Of a stretch of DNA of 64,000 nucleotides, positions 22,554 through 31,057 are shown piece by piece. A program made the translations under genes and the position numbers. The notes beneath the pieces were generated by a model, which saw only the letters and a list, made by a program, of their open reading frames with translations, searched no databases and was not told the origin of the DNA. Position 1 is the first letter of the stretch. Each line of letters starts with the position of its first letter. This stretch comes from an uncultured Croceicoccus sp. (GTDB lineage Bacteria > Pseudomonadota > Alphaproteobacteria > Sphingomonadales > Sphingomonadaceae): NCBI RefSeq assembly GCF_947496385.1, contig NZ_CANMCP010000001.1:434001-498000 (forward strand), given 5' to 3'.

Positions 22554-24368
22554 TTGGCAGACGAATCCCCTCTCGACCGGTTCCGCGCCGCGCTGACCGC
22601 CACGACCCGTGCCGTCGCGCGCGAGCCCGAACTCGACGTCAGCTGGACCAGCGACGCGCCTGCGCAGCTCGGCAACACCGTGCGCGTGCCGATGCCGGGC
22701 CGCAAGCTGGAGGCCGGGCCGGTCGCCAGCGCGCGGGGCGTCGCCGACAGCTACGCGCTGAAACGCCGTTACCACGATGCGCAGCGGCACCTGCGCGCCC
22801 GCCCGGCGGAGCCGATGGCGCGTGCCGCTTTCGATGCGATCGAACAGGTCCGGTGGGAGGCGCTGGGCGCCAATGCCATGGGCGGGATGCGCGACAATCT
22901 CGCCGCCGCGCTGGACAAGCGGCTGGCCACCGACCCGATCAGCCGCGCCGACCGGGTCGAGGATGCGCCGATTTCGACCGCGCTGGCGCTGATGCTGCGC
23001 GAACATCTGACGGGGGAGGCGGTGCCGCAGGCCGCGCGGGCCGGCGTCGACCTGCGCCGCGAACAGATCGAGAGCGCCATCGGCGGCGATTTCGACGATC
23101 TGCTCGCCGCGATGGATGACCAGTCCGAGTTTCAGAAGAAGGCGATCGGCCTGCTCGAACATCTCGAACTGATCGCGACCGAACCCGAATCCGATGAAGC
23201 CGGCGAGGAGGGCGACGAGCCGGAAGGCGAGGAAACCCAGGACGAAGAGGACGACCTGTCCGATTCGAGCCAGGAGGACATGCGCGTCGATCAACAGCCC
23301 GGCGACGCCGATCCCGAGGCCGAAGGCGACGGCGAGGAGGAGGGCGAGGCCGAGAGCGAGGGCGACCCAGACCCCGCCGACGGTGCCGAGGACGGCATGA
23401 TGCCGGTGCGCCCCAACCGGCCATGGACCGAGCTTCCCGACGATTTCGATTATAAGGCATTCTCCAACGATTTCGATGAGATCGTCGCCGCACATGATCT
23501 GTGTGATGAAGAGGAGCTGGCCCGGCTGCGCACCTATCTCGACGCGCAGCTCAAGGGGTTACAGGGTATCGTGACCCGGCTCGCCAATCGGTTGCAACGC
23601 CGTTTGATGGCGCAGCAGAACCGGAGCTGGGACTTCGATCAGGAGGAAGGCCTGCTCGACGCAGCGCGGCTGGCGCGGGTTGTGACGATGCCGGGACAGG
23701 CCTTGTCCTACAAGGTGGAGCGCGACCAGGAGTTCAAGGACACGGTCGTCACGCTGCTGATCGACAATTCCGGCTCGATGCGGGGGCGCCCGATTTCCAT
23801 CGCGGCGATCAGCGCCGACGTGCTCGCCCGCACGCTGGAACGCTGCGGGGTGAAGACGGAGATCCTCGGCTTTACCACCCGCGCGTGGAAGGGCGGGCAG
23901 GCACGCGAACAATGGCTGGCCAAGGGGAAGCCGGAAAATCCCGGTCGTCTCAATGATTTGCGGCACATCGTTTACAAGCAGGCTGATGAGCCCTGGCGCC
24001 GGGCGCGCCGCAATCTCGGCCTGATGATGCGCGAGGGATTGCTGAAGGAAAACATCGATGGCGAGGCCTTGCTGTGGGCGCATTCCCGCCTGCTCGCCCG
24101 GCCGGAAGACCGCCGCATCATGATGGTCATTTCCGACGGCGCGCCGGTCGACGATTCCACGTTGAGCGTGAACAGCGCCGGCTATCTCGAAATGCACCTG
24201 CGCAAGGTGATCGAGTGGATCGAGAAGAAATCGCCGGTGCAGCTCGTCGCGATCGGGATCGGGCACGACGTCACGCGATATTATCGCCGCGCCGTCACGA
24301 TCATGGATGCAGAGCAACTGGGCGGCACGATGATCGAACAGCTGGCTGGATTGTTCGAAGAAGATTGA
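22554..24368 (+). CDS. cobT: Cobaltochelatase CobT subunit
   Basis: CobT is the VWA-domain partner of the AAA ATPase CobS and the CobN chelatase, inserting cobalt during aerobic cobalamin synthesis. The 604-residue protein has an N-terminal helical domain, a strongly acidic linker (about residues 210-280, almost all Glu/Asp), and a C-terminal von Willebrand A domain with the MIDAS motif D-N-S-G-S-M (404-409) and I-S-D-G-A-P. It begins with TTG. CobS is usually adjacent in Alphaproteobacteria but is not in this window; here it follows fsa by 12 bases. A GNAT gene begins one base after its stop. Confidence 0.94.
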   Translation: MADESPLDRFRAALTATTRAVAREPELDVSWTSDAPAQLGNTVRVPMPGRKLEAGPVASARGVADSYALKRRYHDAQRHLRARPAEPMARAAFDAIEQVRWEALGANAMGGMRDNLAAALDKRLATDPISRADRVEDAPISTALALMLREHLTGEAVPQAARAGVDLRREQIESAIGGDFDDLLAAMDDQSEFQKKAIGLLEHLELIATEPESDEAGEEGDEPEGEETQDEEDDLSDSSQEDMRVDQQPGDADPEAEGDGEEEGEAESEGDPDPADGAEDGMMPVRPNRPWTELPDDFDYKAFSNDFDEIVAAHDLCDEEELARLRTYLDAQLKGLQGIVTRLANRLQRRLMAQQNRSWDFDQEEGLLDAARLARVVTMPGQALSYKVERDQEFKDTVVTLLIDNSGSMRGRPISIAAISADVLARTLERCGVKTEILGFTTRAWKGGQAREQWLAKGKPENPGRLNDLRHIVYKQADEPWRRARRNLGLMMREGLLKENIDGEALLWAHSRLLARPEDRRIMMVISDGAPVDDSTLSVNSAGYLEMHLRKVIEWIEKKSPVQLVAIGIGHDVTRYYRRAVTIMDAEQLGGTMIEQLAGLFEED

Positions 24369-24369
24369 C

Positions 24370-24840
24370 GTGTCCGCTTTCGTGATCCGTTCCGCCTCGG
24401 GCGCCGAAGATCGCGAATTCATCCGGACGCTCGACGATCGCCTGATCGATGTCATCGTCGCACCTGCCCATTCGCGTGCCGAGGTTGCCGCGTTTCAGGC
24501 GCGTTTCACCGCGACCGCATTTGACGAAAGCGAGGACGCCGGCGCGACATTCGTGGCCTGCGATGCCGATGGGCGGCGGCTGGGCTATGTCAATGTGCGG
24601 CCCGGCATGGACGATATCCCAGACGAACCGTGCGCCTATATCGCCCTGCTCGCCGTCGTGGAGGAGCAGGAGCGGACCGGCGTGGCGCGCGCGCTGGTCG
24701 AACATGCGGAAAGCTGGGCCGCGCAAAAGGGTTATGAGCGGATCGCTCTCGACGTTTTTGCAAGCAACGCGGGTGCGCGCGCGTTTTACGAGTCTGCGGG
24801 ATATGGTGCCGAAACGCTGCGCATGGTTCGGCAGATCTGA
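24370..24840 (+). CDS. GNAT family N-acetyltransferase
   Basis: The 156-residue protein has the GNAT fold: I-A-L-L-A-V strand, then an acetyl-CoA binding loop E-R-T-G-V-A-R-A-L (the Q/R-x-x-G-x-G/A region), and a C-terminal [13 protein letters not shown] motif. Substrate unknown; the length and the C-terminal motif resemble small-molecule or ribosomal-protein type acetyltransferases. It starts with GTG one base after cobT, so it is probably translated with it, but a functional link is not evident. Confidence 0.88.
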   Translation: MSAFVIRSASGAEDREFIRTLDDRLIDVIVAPAHSRAEVAAFQARFTATAFDESEDAGATFVACDADGRRLGYVNVRPGMDDIPDEPCAYIALLAVVEEQERTGVARALVEHAESWAAQKGYERIALDVFASNAGARAFYESAGYGAETLRMVRQI

Positions 24841-24875
24841 CTGCGCGGGGCGGGCCTTGCGAAAAAATGCGATGC

Positions 24876-24904
24876 TTGCCGCCTGCGGGTGCAGCGCCTA
24901 GACG
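24876..24904 (+). promoter_or_regulatory. Candidate promoter of psd-pssA
   Basis: TTGCCG (24876-24881), a 17-base spacer and TAGACG (24899-24904) lie so that the -10 ends seven bases before the psd ATG. If used, the mRNA would start at or next to the ATG, which has no good ribosome binding site. Confidence 0.35.
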
Positions 24905-24911
24905 TTCGGAC

Positions 24912-25661
24912 ATGGCAGGTGAAATTCTCGACAACCGGGGGCGTGGCGAGGCCGGGTGGGCCTTGCCCCCCGTGCATCCCGAAGGCCGCAAGTTTGCATT
25001 GATCGCGGCGGGTATCGCGCTTTTGTTCTTCGTCATCGGGTGGAGTTTCCTCGCCTGGACGACGGTGGCCGCGTCGGGCGGCGTGCTGGCATTCTTCCGC
25101 GATCCCGCCCGCGTCGTGCCCCAGGACGACGACGTGATCGTCGCGCCGGCAGACGGGCTGGTCACCCTCATCGCGCGCGTTCCCCCGCCACCCGAATTGC
25201 AGGTCGACGACGGGTCGGGCCACGGCGGCATGGCGGGCGATCCCGTCACCCGCATCTCGATTTTCATGAGCATGTTCGACGTGCATATCAACCGCAGCCC
25301 GATCGCCGGCACGGTCCGCCGGGTCGCGTATATTCCGGGCAAGTTCGTCAATGCCGACCTCGACAAGGCGAGCGAAGACAACGAGCGTCAACATTTCCTC
25401 GTCGCGCGCGCGGACGGCGTGCAGGTCGGCTTCACGCAGATCGCCGGTCTGATCGCGCGCCGGATCGTCCCGTTCGTAAAACCGGGCGACATGGTCGCGG
25501 CGGGGCAACGTATCGGCCTGATCCGGTTCGGCAGCCGCGTCGATGTCTATCTTCCCGCCGGCACCGAACCGCGGGTCGTCATGGGGCAAAGCACCATCGC
25601 CGGGGAAACCGTCCTCGCCATGATCGGCCATGCCCCACTTCTCGAAGGAGTTTCGCTTTGA
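24912..25661 (+). CDS. psd: Phosphatidylserine decarboxylase
   Basis: Psd converts phosphatidylserine to phosphatidylethanolamine on the inner membrane. The 249-residue protein is of the short type, with membrane segments near residues 28-60, the F-F-R-D-P motif, [12 protein letters not shown] (119-130) and the self-cleavage site F-G-S (206-208), where the serine becomes the pyruvoyl group. The serine is followed by R-V-D-V-Y-L-P. Its TGA overlaps the TTG start of pssA, placing the two consecutive enzymes of phosphatidylethanolamine synthesis in one coupled unit. Confidence 0.96.
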   Translation: MAGEILDNRGRGEAGWALPPVHPEGRKFALIAAGIALLFFVIGWSFLAWTTVAASGGVLAFFRDPARVVPQDDDVIVAPADGLVTLIARVPPPPELQVDDGSGHGGMAGDPVTRISIFMSMFDVHINRSPIAGTVRRVAYIPGKFVNADLDKASEDNERQHFLVARADGVQVGFTQIAGLIARRIVPFVKPGDMVAAGQRIGLIRFGSRVDVYLPAGTEPRVVMGQSTIAGETVLAMIGHAPLLEGVSL

Positions 25662-26482
25662 ACCACGACGATGACCGCCATGCCGAACCCGGCGATGTCG
25701 GGCCGCGCATCTCGCATGGCGAGCGTGCCGTGCCCTCGCGGCGGAGCCGTGGGCTTTCGGTGCGGGCGGTGGCGCCCAATGCCATTACCGCCGCGGCCCT
25801 GTGCTTTGGCCTGACGGGCATCCGTTTCGCGACCGATGGTTTGTGGGGTATGGCGGTTCTCGCCGTGATCGTCGCCGGGCTGCTCGACGGGATCGACGGG
25901 CGGATCGCCCGCTTGCTGAAGGCGCAATCGCGCTTCGGGGCCGAGCTCGACAGCCTTGCCGATTCGCTGTCCTTTGGCGTGGCGCCCGCGCTTATCATCT
26001 TCATGTGGTCGCTTCAGGAATTGCCGCGGCTGGGCTGGTTCGCGGCGCTGGCGCTGGCGCTGTGCTGCATGTTGCGCCTCGCCCGGTTCAATGCGCAGAT
26101 CGACGAGGATGAACAGCCGCACAAATCCGCCGGCTTCCTGACCGGAGTGCCCGCGCCGGTCGGGGCGGGGCTGGCGTTTCTGCCGCTGTACCTGTGGATG
26201 GCGTCGGGAGAGGAGATCTTCCGCAATCCGGTGCTCGTCGCGATCTGGATCGTGTTGATGGCGTTCCTGATGATTTCCAATCTCGCGACGCTGAGCTGGA
26301 CCTCGATCAAGCCGGATCGGTCGATTCGGATCGAGCTGATCGCCTTGCTGGGTATTCTGGGTGTTGCGCTGATGCTGGAGCCCTGGCTTTCGCTCGTCGG
26401 GCTTTGCGTGGTGTATCTCGCGCTCTTGCCGCTGGGCTGGTGGCGCTACCGCAAGGTCAGGCGAGCGCGGGCCGGGGCATGA
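25658..26482 (+). CDS. pssA: CDP-diacylglycerol--serine O-phosphatidyltransferase
   Basis: PssA makes phosphatidylserine from CDP-diacylglycerol and serine. The 274-residue membrane protein carries the CDP-alcohol phosphotransferase motif, read as D-G-x-D-G-R-x-A-R followed by G-A-E-L-D-S-L-A-D, and about eight hydrophobic segments. The start is TTG 25658 within TTGA, with GAAGGAG nine bases upstream inside psd; a cytoplasmic stretch of about 35 polar residues precedes the first membrane helix. With psd and the cdsA gene further along, it completes the path from phosphatidic acid to phosphatidylethanolamine. Confidence 0.95.
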   Translation: MNHDDDRHAEPGDVGPRISHGERAVPSRRSRGLSVRAVAPNAITAAALCFGLTGIRFATDGLWGMAVLAVIVAGLLDGIDGRIARLLKAQSRFGAELDSLADSLSFGVAPALIIFMWSLQELPRLGWFAALALALCCMLRLARFNAQIDEDEQPHKSAGFLTGVPAPVGAGLAFLPLYLWMASGEEIFRNPVLVAIWIVLMAFLMISNLATLSWTSIKPDRSIRIELIALLGILGVALMLEPWLSLVGLCVVYLALLPLGWWRYRKVRRARAGA

Positions 26483-26690
26483 CGGCAGGGCCGCCGCGCC
26501 GCGCCGTGCTGCGCGGTGCGGGCCGGGGACGCGCCTTTGGTTGCGATGCACGGGCCTTCGACACGGAAGGCTCCCCATGCCGCAACAACGGCGCCAGATC
26601 CTTCAACCATTTGCAGCTCATGACGAAACCCGCGACGCCGCAAAGGGCGAAGAACAGGAGAGGCAGGACTGTCGTCGCGAAATGTGTCAT
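26457..26690 (-). CDS. Small membrane protein behind an EcfG-type promoter, function unknown
   Basis: The 77-residue product has one membrane segment (about residues 6-26: L-P-L-L-F-F-A-L-C-G-V-A-G-F-V), then a basic, Pro/Arg/Ala-rich tail of about 45 residues. I do not recognise a family. The ATG has an AAGGA site eight bases upstream, and a perfect GGAAC-N16-CGTT element lies about 75 bases upstream, which together argue for a real, stress-induced gene. The 3' end overlaps the end of the convergent pssA gene by 26 bases, so the last residues of the tail are read from DNA constrained by pssA. Confidence 0.6.
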   Translation of the reverse strand: MTHFATTVLPLLFFALCGVAGFVMSCKWLKDLAPLLRHGEPSVSKARASQPKARPRPAPRSTARRGGPAVMPRPALA

Positions 26691-26728
26691 GGACTGATCC
26701 TTCGTTCGATCGCGGCAGGGATGTGTTT

Positions 26729-26767
26729 ACAAACCTTGTCACAAACCTGTCGAAATCCTGTGGATAA
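26729..26767. repeat. Three imperfect 11-12-base direct repeats ending in a DnaA-box-like site
   Basis: ACAAACCTTGTC (26729-26740), ACAAACCTGTC (26741-26751) and GAAATCCTGTG (26752-26762) follow one another without gaps. The last runs into TGTGGATAA (26759-26767), the exact complement of the consensus DnaA box TTATCCACA. Whether this is functional is not known. Confidence 0.5.
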
Positions 26768-26790
26768 CGGGATATTCGGTAAGCCGTTCC
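26766..26790 (-). promoter_or_regulatory. EcfG-type general stress promoter (GGAAC-N16-CGTT)
   Basis: On the minus strand GGAAC (26790-26786), 16 bases and CGTT (26769-26766) match the EcfG consensus exactly. It points at the small membrane protein gene whose start is at 26690, giving a leader of about 70 bases. The -10 end overlaps the TGTGGATAA site by two bases. A weaker sigma-70-like pair, TCGACA-N16-TGTAAA (26753-26726), lies downstream on the same strand. Confidence 0.7.
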
Positions 26791-26898
26791 GTTCTTTCCC
26801 TTAATGTTCCTCTTTTGTTCGCGTTGGTCAAGCGGAATTTGCGGCGGGGCGAATTGCGCATCCGACAAAGCGAATGGGCCGACCGGCCTGTTTGTCCT

Positions 26899-26926
26899 TT
26901 GCAAAGCGGGCGCATTGGGCTAAGGG
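26899..26926 (+). promoter_or_regulatory. Candidate rpsB-tsf promoter
   Basis: TTGCAA (26899-26904), a 16-base spacer and TAAGGG (26921-26926) within GGCTAAGGGCGCG. The same 13-base core occurs in the rpmE leader, also behind a TTGC-type -35 element. Confidence 0.45.
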
Positions 26927-27062
26927 CGCGTCGTTCGCGTCTCTTGCCGACGGGCAGGGGGCGCGGACATCTTAACTCCACATGGTCGGCACACATACCG
27001 GTGCCGCGGGCGTATCGCCCCGGTTCCCGCTGGCCAGAGGCTCAACCGGAAAGGAATTCCCT

Positions 27063-27815
27063 ATGGCGTCCACTGGCGTCACCATGCAGCAATTGATCGA
27101 GGCCGGCGCGCATTTCGGCCACCAGACCCACCGCTGGAACCCGCGGATGAAGCCGTATATCTTCGGCGCCCGCAACGGTGTTCACATCATCGACCTGTCG
27201 CAGACCGTTCCGCTGTTTCAGCGCGCGCTGGATTTCGTATCCTCGACCGTGCAGGCCGGCGGCAAGGTGCTCTTTGTCGGCACCAAGCGCCAGGCGCAGG
27301 ACCCGATTCGCGAAGCGGCGCTGGCGAGCGGCCAGTATTTCGTCAACCACCGCTGGCTGGGCGGGATGCTCACCAACTGGCAGACGATTTCGAAGTCGAT
27401 CAAGAAGCTGAAGACCATCGAGGAGCAGCTTTCGGGCGACACGTCCGGGCTGACCAAGAAGGAAATCCTCGACATGACGCGCAAGCGCGACAAGCTTGAA
27501 ATGTCGCTCGGCGGCATTCGCGACATGGGCGGCATTCCCGACGTGATGTTCGTGATCGACGCCAATGTCGAGGAACTCGCCATCAAGGAAGCCAACGTGC
27601 TCGGCATTCCGGTGGTCGCCGTGCTCGACACCAATGTCGATCCCTCGGGCATCGCGTTCCCGATCCCGGCGAACGATGACGCCAGCCGCGCCGTGCGCCT
27701 GTATTGCGACGCGATTGCAGAGGCCGCCACGAAAGGCAATGCCAAGGGTATCGCCGATTCGGGTGCCGACATCGGCGCGATGGATGAGCCGGTCGCCGAA
27801 GACGCGACCGCCTGA
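27063..27815 (+). CDS. rpsB: 30S ribosomal protein S2
   Basis: S2 is a late-binding protein of the small subunit head. The 250-residue product has the start [20 protein letters not shown], the [10 protein letters not shown] segment, [12 protein letters not shown] and the signature P-D-V-M-F-V-I-D near residue 160. The ATG at 27063 has a GAAAGGAA site; an earlier in-frame ATG at 26982 was rejected because S2 proteins start with this conserved segment. It heads the ribosome/envelope block and is followed by tsf after a 112-base gap containing a hairpin. Confidence 0.98.
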   Translation: MASTGVTMQQLIEAGAHFGHQTHRWNPRMKPYIFGARNGVHIIDLSQTVPLFQRALDFVSSTVQAGGKVLFVGTKRQAQDPIREAALASGQYFVNHRWLGGMLTNWQTISKSIKKLKTIEEQLSGDTSGLTKKEILDMTRKRDKLEMSLGGIRDMGGIPDVMFVIDANVEELAIKEANVLGIPVVAVLDTNVDPSGIAFPIPANDDASRAVRLYCDAIAEAATKGNAKGIADSGADIGAMDEPVAEDATA

Positions 27816-27867
27816 TTTTACAATGACGTCGGGGCGGTCATCGCCCTGACGCATTCATGTTTCAGCC

Positions 27868-27911
27868 CGCCGGGGACCGTCGTCAGGCGCCCCGGCGGCG
27901 CATCATTTTAT
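27868..27911 (+). terminator. Hairpin between rpsB and tsf, possible partial terminator
   Basis: An 8-bp stem pairs CGCCGGGG (27868-27875) with CCCCGGCG (27890-27897), followed by an AT-rich stretch with TTTTA. It could attenuate transcription between rpsB and tsf, but the T-run is short and displaced. Confidence 0.4.
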
Positions 27912-27927
27912 TAAGAGGGTAAACGCC

Positions 27928-28854
27928 ATGGCTGCTTATACCGCTGCTGATGTGAAGAACCTGCGCGAAAAGACCGGCGCGGGCATGATGGATTGCAAGA
28001 AGGCTCTGGAAGAGACCGGCGGCGATATCGAAGGCGCCGTCGACTTCCTGCGCGCGAAGGGTCTTGCCGCCGCGCAGAAGAAGTCCAGCCGTACCGCGGC
28101 CGAGGGCCTCGTCGGTGTCGCGGTCGAAGGCACGCGCGGCGTCGCCGTCGAAGTGAACTCCGAAACCGATTTCGTCGCCAAGAACGACCAGTTCCAGGAT
28201 TTCGTGCGCAAGGTTACCGAGCTCGGCCTGAAGACCGACGGCGACGATGTCGAGACGCTGAAATCCGCCGCGTATCCCGATGGCGGTTCGGTGCAGGACA
28301 AGCTCACCAACAATATCGCCACCATCGGCGAGAACCAGTCGATCCGCCGCATGAAGACGGTGCAGGTGTCGAACGGCGTCGTCGTGCCCTACATGCACAA
28401 TGCGGTGGCCGACGGCCTCGGCAAGATCGGCGTGCTGGTCGCGCTCGAAAGCGATGCGGGTGCCGACGTTCTCGAACCGCTGGGCAAGCAGCTGGCCATG
28501 CACATCGCCGCCGCGTTTCCGCAGGCGCTCACCGCCGACGACCTCGACGCCGAGGTGATCGAGCGTGAACGTGCCATCGCGCGCGAGAAGGCTGCCGAGA
28601 GCGGCAAGCCCGAAAACGTGCAGGAAAAGATGGTCGAGGGTGCCGTCGCCAAGTTCGCCAAGGAAAACGCGCTGCTCAGCCAGGTTTTCGTGATGGACAA
28701 CAAGACGCCCGTCGCACAGGTCGTCGAGAAGGCCGGCAAGGATGCGGGCACGAAGATCGTGCTCAAGGATTTCGTCCGCTTCCAGCTCGGCGAAGGCATC
28801 GAGAAGGAAGAGAGCGACTTCGCCGCCGAGGTGGCTGCCGCCGCCGGCGTCTGA
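27928..28854 (+). CDS. tsf: Translation elongation factor Ts
   Basis: EF-Ts is the nucleotide exchange factor of EF-Tu. The 308-residue protein has the N-terminal UBA-like domain with [16 protein letters not shown] (signature 1), followed by E[11 protein letters not shown] (signature 2) at about residues 76-87, and two dimerisation subdomains. An AAGAGGG site lies 12 bases before the ATG. The length is typical for Alphaproteobacteria. A terminator follows at 28879-28911. Confidence 0.98.
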   Translation: MAAYTAADVKNLREKTGAGMMDCKKALEETGGDIEGAVDFLRAKGLAAAQKKSSRTAAEGLVGVAVEGTRGVAVEVNSETDFVAKNDQFQDFVRKVTELGLKTDGDDVETLKSAAYPDGGSVQDKLTNNIATIGENQSIRRMKTVQVSNGVVVPYMHNAVADGLGKIGVLVALESDAGADVLEPLGKQLAMHIAAAFPQALTADDLDAEVIERERAIAREKAAESGKPENVQEKMVEGAVAKFAKENALLSQVFVMDNKTPVAQVVEKAGKDAGTKIVLKDFVRFQLGEGIEKEESDFAAEVAAAAGV

Positions 28855-28878
28855 TCGCCGCTTTTGTCCGAACGCAAG

Positions 28879-28911
28879 AGGGCTGGGGCATTGCGCTCCC
28901 GGCCCTTTTTC
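28879..28911 (+). terminator. Rho-independent terminator after tsf
   Basis: A 10-bp stem with two G-T pairs, AGGGCTGGGG (28879-28888) with CTCCCGGCCCT (28896-28906), closes a seven-base loop and is followed by TTTTTC. Confidence 0.8.
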
Positions 28912-28943
28912 GTGCCCGCGCCGATTGCGGCCCGGCTTTCCCT

Positions 28944-28972
28944 TTGCGCGAAGGCGGCGGTGGGGTTAAGGA
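28944..28972 (+). promoter_or_regulatory. Candidate pyrH operon promoter
   Basis: TTGCGC (28944-28949), a 17-base spacer and TAAGGA (28967-28972) lie about 40 bases before the pyrH start, after the tsf terminator. The pattern resembles the rpsB, rpmE and kup promoter candidates. Confidence 0.4.
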
Positions 28973-29011
28973 CCGGCTTCACCCCAGAATCGAGCGGAAC
29001 CCGTCCTTCCC

Positions 29012-29734
29012 ATGGCCCTACCCCAATATAAGCGCATCCTTCTCAAGCTTTCGGGCGAGGTATTGATGGGCAATCAGCAATTCGGCATCGACACCGAATA
29101 TGTCGATCGCCTCGCCGAAGAGGTGGTCGCGGCCAAGAATACGGGGCTCGAAATCTGTCTCGTCATCGGCGGGGGCAATATCTTTCGCGGGATGGCGGGC
29201 GCGGCCAAGGGGATGGACCGCGCGCAGGCCGATTACATGGGCATGCTCGCGACAGTGATGAATGCGCTCGCGATGCAGAGCAGCCTCGAAAAGCTGGGCG
29301 TATCGACCCGCGTGCAATCCGCGATTCAAATGGACGCCGTGTGCGAGCCGGTCATTCGCCGCCGCGCCGAACGCCATCTTGAAAAGGGGCGCGTGGTCAT
29401 TTTCGCCGCCGGTGTCGGCAGCCCGTATTTCACCACCGATTCCGGTGCGGCCCTGCGCGCGGCCGAGATGAACTGTCACGCCTTGTTCAAGGGCACCAGC
29501 GTGGACGGCGTGTACGACGCCGACCCGAAGAAGGACGCGAACGCCACCCGTTACGACCAGGTCGGCTACGACCGCGTTCTGGCCGACAATCTGAAGGTGA
29601 TGGACGCGTCCGCGGTCGCACTGTGCCGCGACAACCAGATCCCCATCATCGTGTTCTCCATCCGCGAGCGCGGCAATCTTGCCCGCGTGCTCGCCGGCGA
29701 AGGCACGCAGACCATCGTGGGCGAGGCGGCCTAA
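29012..29734 (+). CDS. pyrH: UMP kinase
   Basis: PyrH phosphorylates UMP to UDP and is an allosteric hexamer of the amino acid kinase family. The 240-residue protein shows K-L-S-G-E-V-L-M-G at residues 12-20, [10 protein letters not shown] (51-60), the [12 protein letters not shown] stretch, and [11 protein letters not shown] near 165. It opens a transcription unit with frr, uppS, cdsA, dxr and rseP behind it and lies after the tsf terminator. The ribosome binding site is weak. Confidence 0.97.
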   Translation: MALPQYKRILLKLSGEVLMGNQQFGIDTEYVDRLAEEVVAAKNTGLEICLVIGGGNIFRGMAGAAKGMDRAQADYMGMLATVMNALAMQSSLEKLGVSTRVQSAIQMDAVCEPVIRRRAERHLEKGRVVIFAAGVGSPYFTTDSGAALRAAEMNCHALFKGTSVDGVYDADPKKDANATRYDQVGYDRVLADNLKVMDASAVALCRDNQIPIIVFSIRERGNLARVLAGEGTQTIVGEAA

Positions 29735-29776
29735 GGCCCGCACCCCCGCCGAGAATCCAAGAGAGGAATCAAGACG

Positions 29777-30334
29777 ATGCCCAAATATGACAAGGCCGAC
29801 CTGGAACGCCGGATGAACGGCGCCGTGGATTCGCTGAAGAGCGATCTTGCCGGCCTGCGCACGGGCCGTGCGAATACGACGCTGCTCGATCCCGTCGTGG
29901 TCGAGGTGTATGGCGCGAACATGCCATTGAACCAGGTGGCCACCGTTTCGGCGCCCGATCCCCGCATGTTGAGCGTGCAGGTCTGGGACAAATCGAACAT
30001 GACGCCCGTTGAAAAGGCGATCCGTTCGGCGGGCCTCGGTCTCAACCCGATGGTCGACGGGCAGAACATCCGCCTGCCGATCCCCGACCTGACCGAGGAG
30101 CGCCGCAAGGAGCTGGCGAAGCTCGCCGGCAAATATGCAGAAGGCGCGAAGATCGCGATCCGCAACGTGCGCCGCGACGGCATGGAAGCGCTCAAGACCG
30201 ACGAGAAGAAGAAGGAAATCTCCGAGGACGACCGCAAGCGGCTCGAGGATGAGGTCCAGAAGATGACCGATACCCACATCGCCGAAGTCGACAGGGCGTC
30301 CGAGGCGAAGGAAAAGGAAATCATGAGCCAGTGA
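29777..30334 (+). CDS. frr: Ribosome recycling factor
   Basis: RRF with EF-G splits post-termination ribosomes. The 185-residue protein is full length and has the three-helix bundle pattern with L-R-T-G-R-A-N (27-33), the small beta/alpha domain around residues 35-105, and R-N-V-R-R-D-G in the second long helix. The ATG follows an AGAGGAA site. Its TGA overlaps the GTG start of uppS (GTGA), coupling the two. Confidence 0.98.
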   Translation: MPKYDKADLERRMNGAVDSLKSDLAGLRTGRANTTLLDPVVVEVYGANMPLNQVATVSAPDPRMLSVQVWDKSNMTPVEKAIRSAGLGLNPMVDGQNIRLPIPDLTEERRKELAKLAGKYAEGAKIAIRNVRRDGMEALKTDEKKKEISEDDRKRLEDEVQKMTDTHIAEVDRASEAKEKEIMSQ

Positions 30335-31056
30335 GCGCCAGCGCGCCACGATCCCAGCCGGTCGCGCACGCGGCGGGCGGTCCGGACGGCCCGCGCCATG
30401 TCGCCATCATCATGGATGGCAACGGGCGCTGGGCCAGGAAACGCCATTTGCCGCGCGCCATGGGGCACAAGCGCGGGGTGGAGGCGGTCCGCAACCTGCT
30501 GCGCGGGGTGCGGGACATGGGGATCGAGGCGCTCACGCTTTATGCGTTCAGTTCGGAGAACTGGCGGCGTCCGGCGGAGGAGATCGACGATCTCACCCGG
30601 TTGATGAAGCATTTCATCCGCTCCGACCTCGACGAGATCGCCGCGAATGGCGTCCGGTTGAAGATCATCGGCGACCATTCCGCATTCGACGAGGAAGCGG
30701 TCGCATTGATCGACGGGGCGTTGACGCGCACGGCGGGCAACACCGGCACGACGCTCGCCATCGCGCTCAATTACGGGGGGCAGCAGGAAATCGTGCGCGC
30801 CGCCCGCGCTGCCGCCGCGCAGGGCGAGATTACCGAGCATACGCTCGCCGCCCATCTCGACACGGCGGACATGCCGCCGCTCGACCTGCTCATCCGCACG
30901 TCGGGGGAAATCCGGCTGTCCAATTTCCTGTTGTGGCAATCGGCCTATGCCGAATTGTGCTTTACCGACGTGTTGTGGCCCGATTTCACCGTCGATCATT
31001 TGCGGCAGGCGGTCGCGCAATTTGCCGGGCGGGAGCGTCGTTTTGGCGGACGGTGA
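30331..31056 (+). CDS. uppS: Isoprenyl transferase (undecaprenyl diphosphate synthase)
   Basis: This cis-prenyltransferase makes the C55 lipid carrier for peptidoglycan and glycan export. The 241-residue protein starts with about 20 variable residues, then [13 protein letters not shown] with catalytic D29, the Y-A-F-S-S-E-N-W-x-R-P signature, and the C-terminal D-L-L-I-R-T-S-G-E[10 protein letters not shown]. The start is GTG within the frr stop. cdsA begins one base after its stop, so lipid-carrier and phospholipid precursors are made from one message. Confidence 0.97.
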   Translation: MSASAPRSQPVAHAAGGPDGPRHVAIIMDGNGRWARKRHLPRAMGHKRGVEAVRNLLRGVRDMGIEALTLYAFSSENWRRPAEEIDDLTRLMKHFIRSDLDEIAANGVRLKIIGDHSAFDEEAVALIDGALTRTAGNTGTTLAIALNYGGQQEIVRAARAAAAQGEITEHTLAAHLDTADMPPLDLLIRTSGEIRLSNFLLWQSAYAELCFTDVLWPDFTVDHLRQAVAQFAGRERRFGGR

Positions 31057-31057
31057 G

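Larger units (their letters stand above)
26691..27062. other. 372-base intergenic region: divergent promoters and the rpsB leader
   Basis: No gene is seen here. The left part (26729-26790) is richer in A and T and holds three imperfect direct repeats, a TGTGGATAA site and a minus-strand EcfG promoter. The middle has a candidate rpsB promoter (26899-26926). The rest is a leader of about 130 bases before rpsB; S2 leaders are often autoregulated in other bacteria, but I cannot assign a structure from this sequence. Confidence 0.7.

Noticed and set aside
26729-26767. Chromosomal origin of replication
   Set aside because: Only one exact DnaA box is seen, with no cluster of boxes and no typical origin neighbours; kept only as a possible regulatory site.
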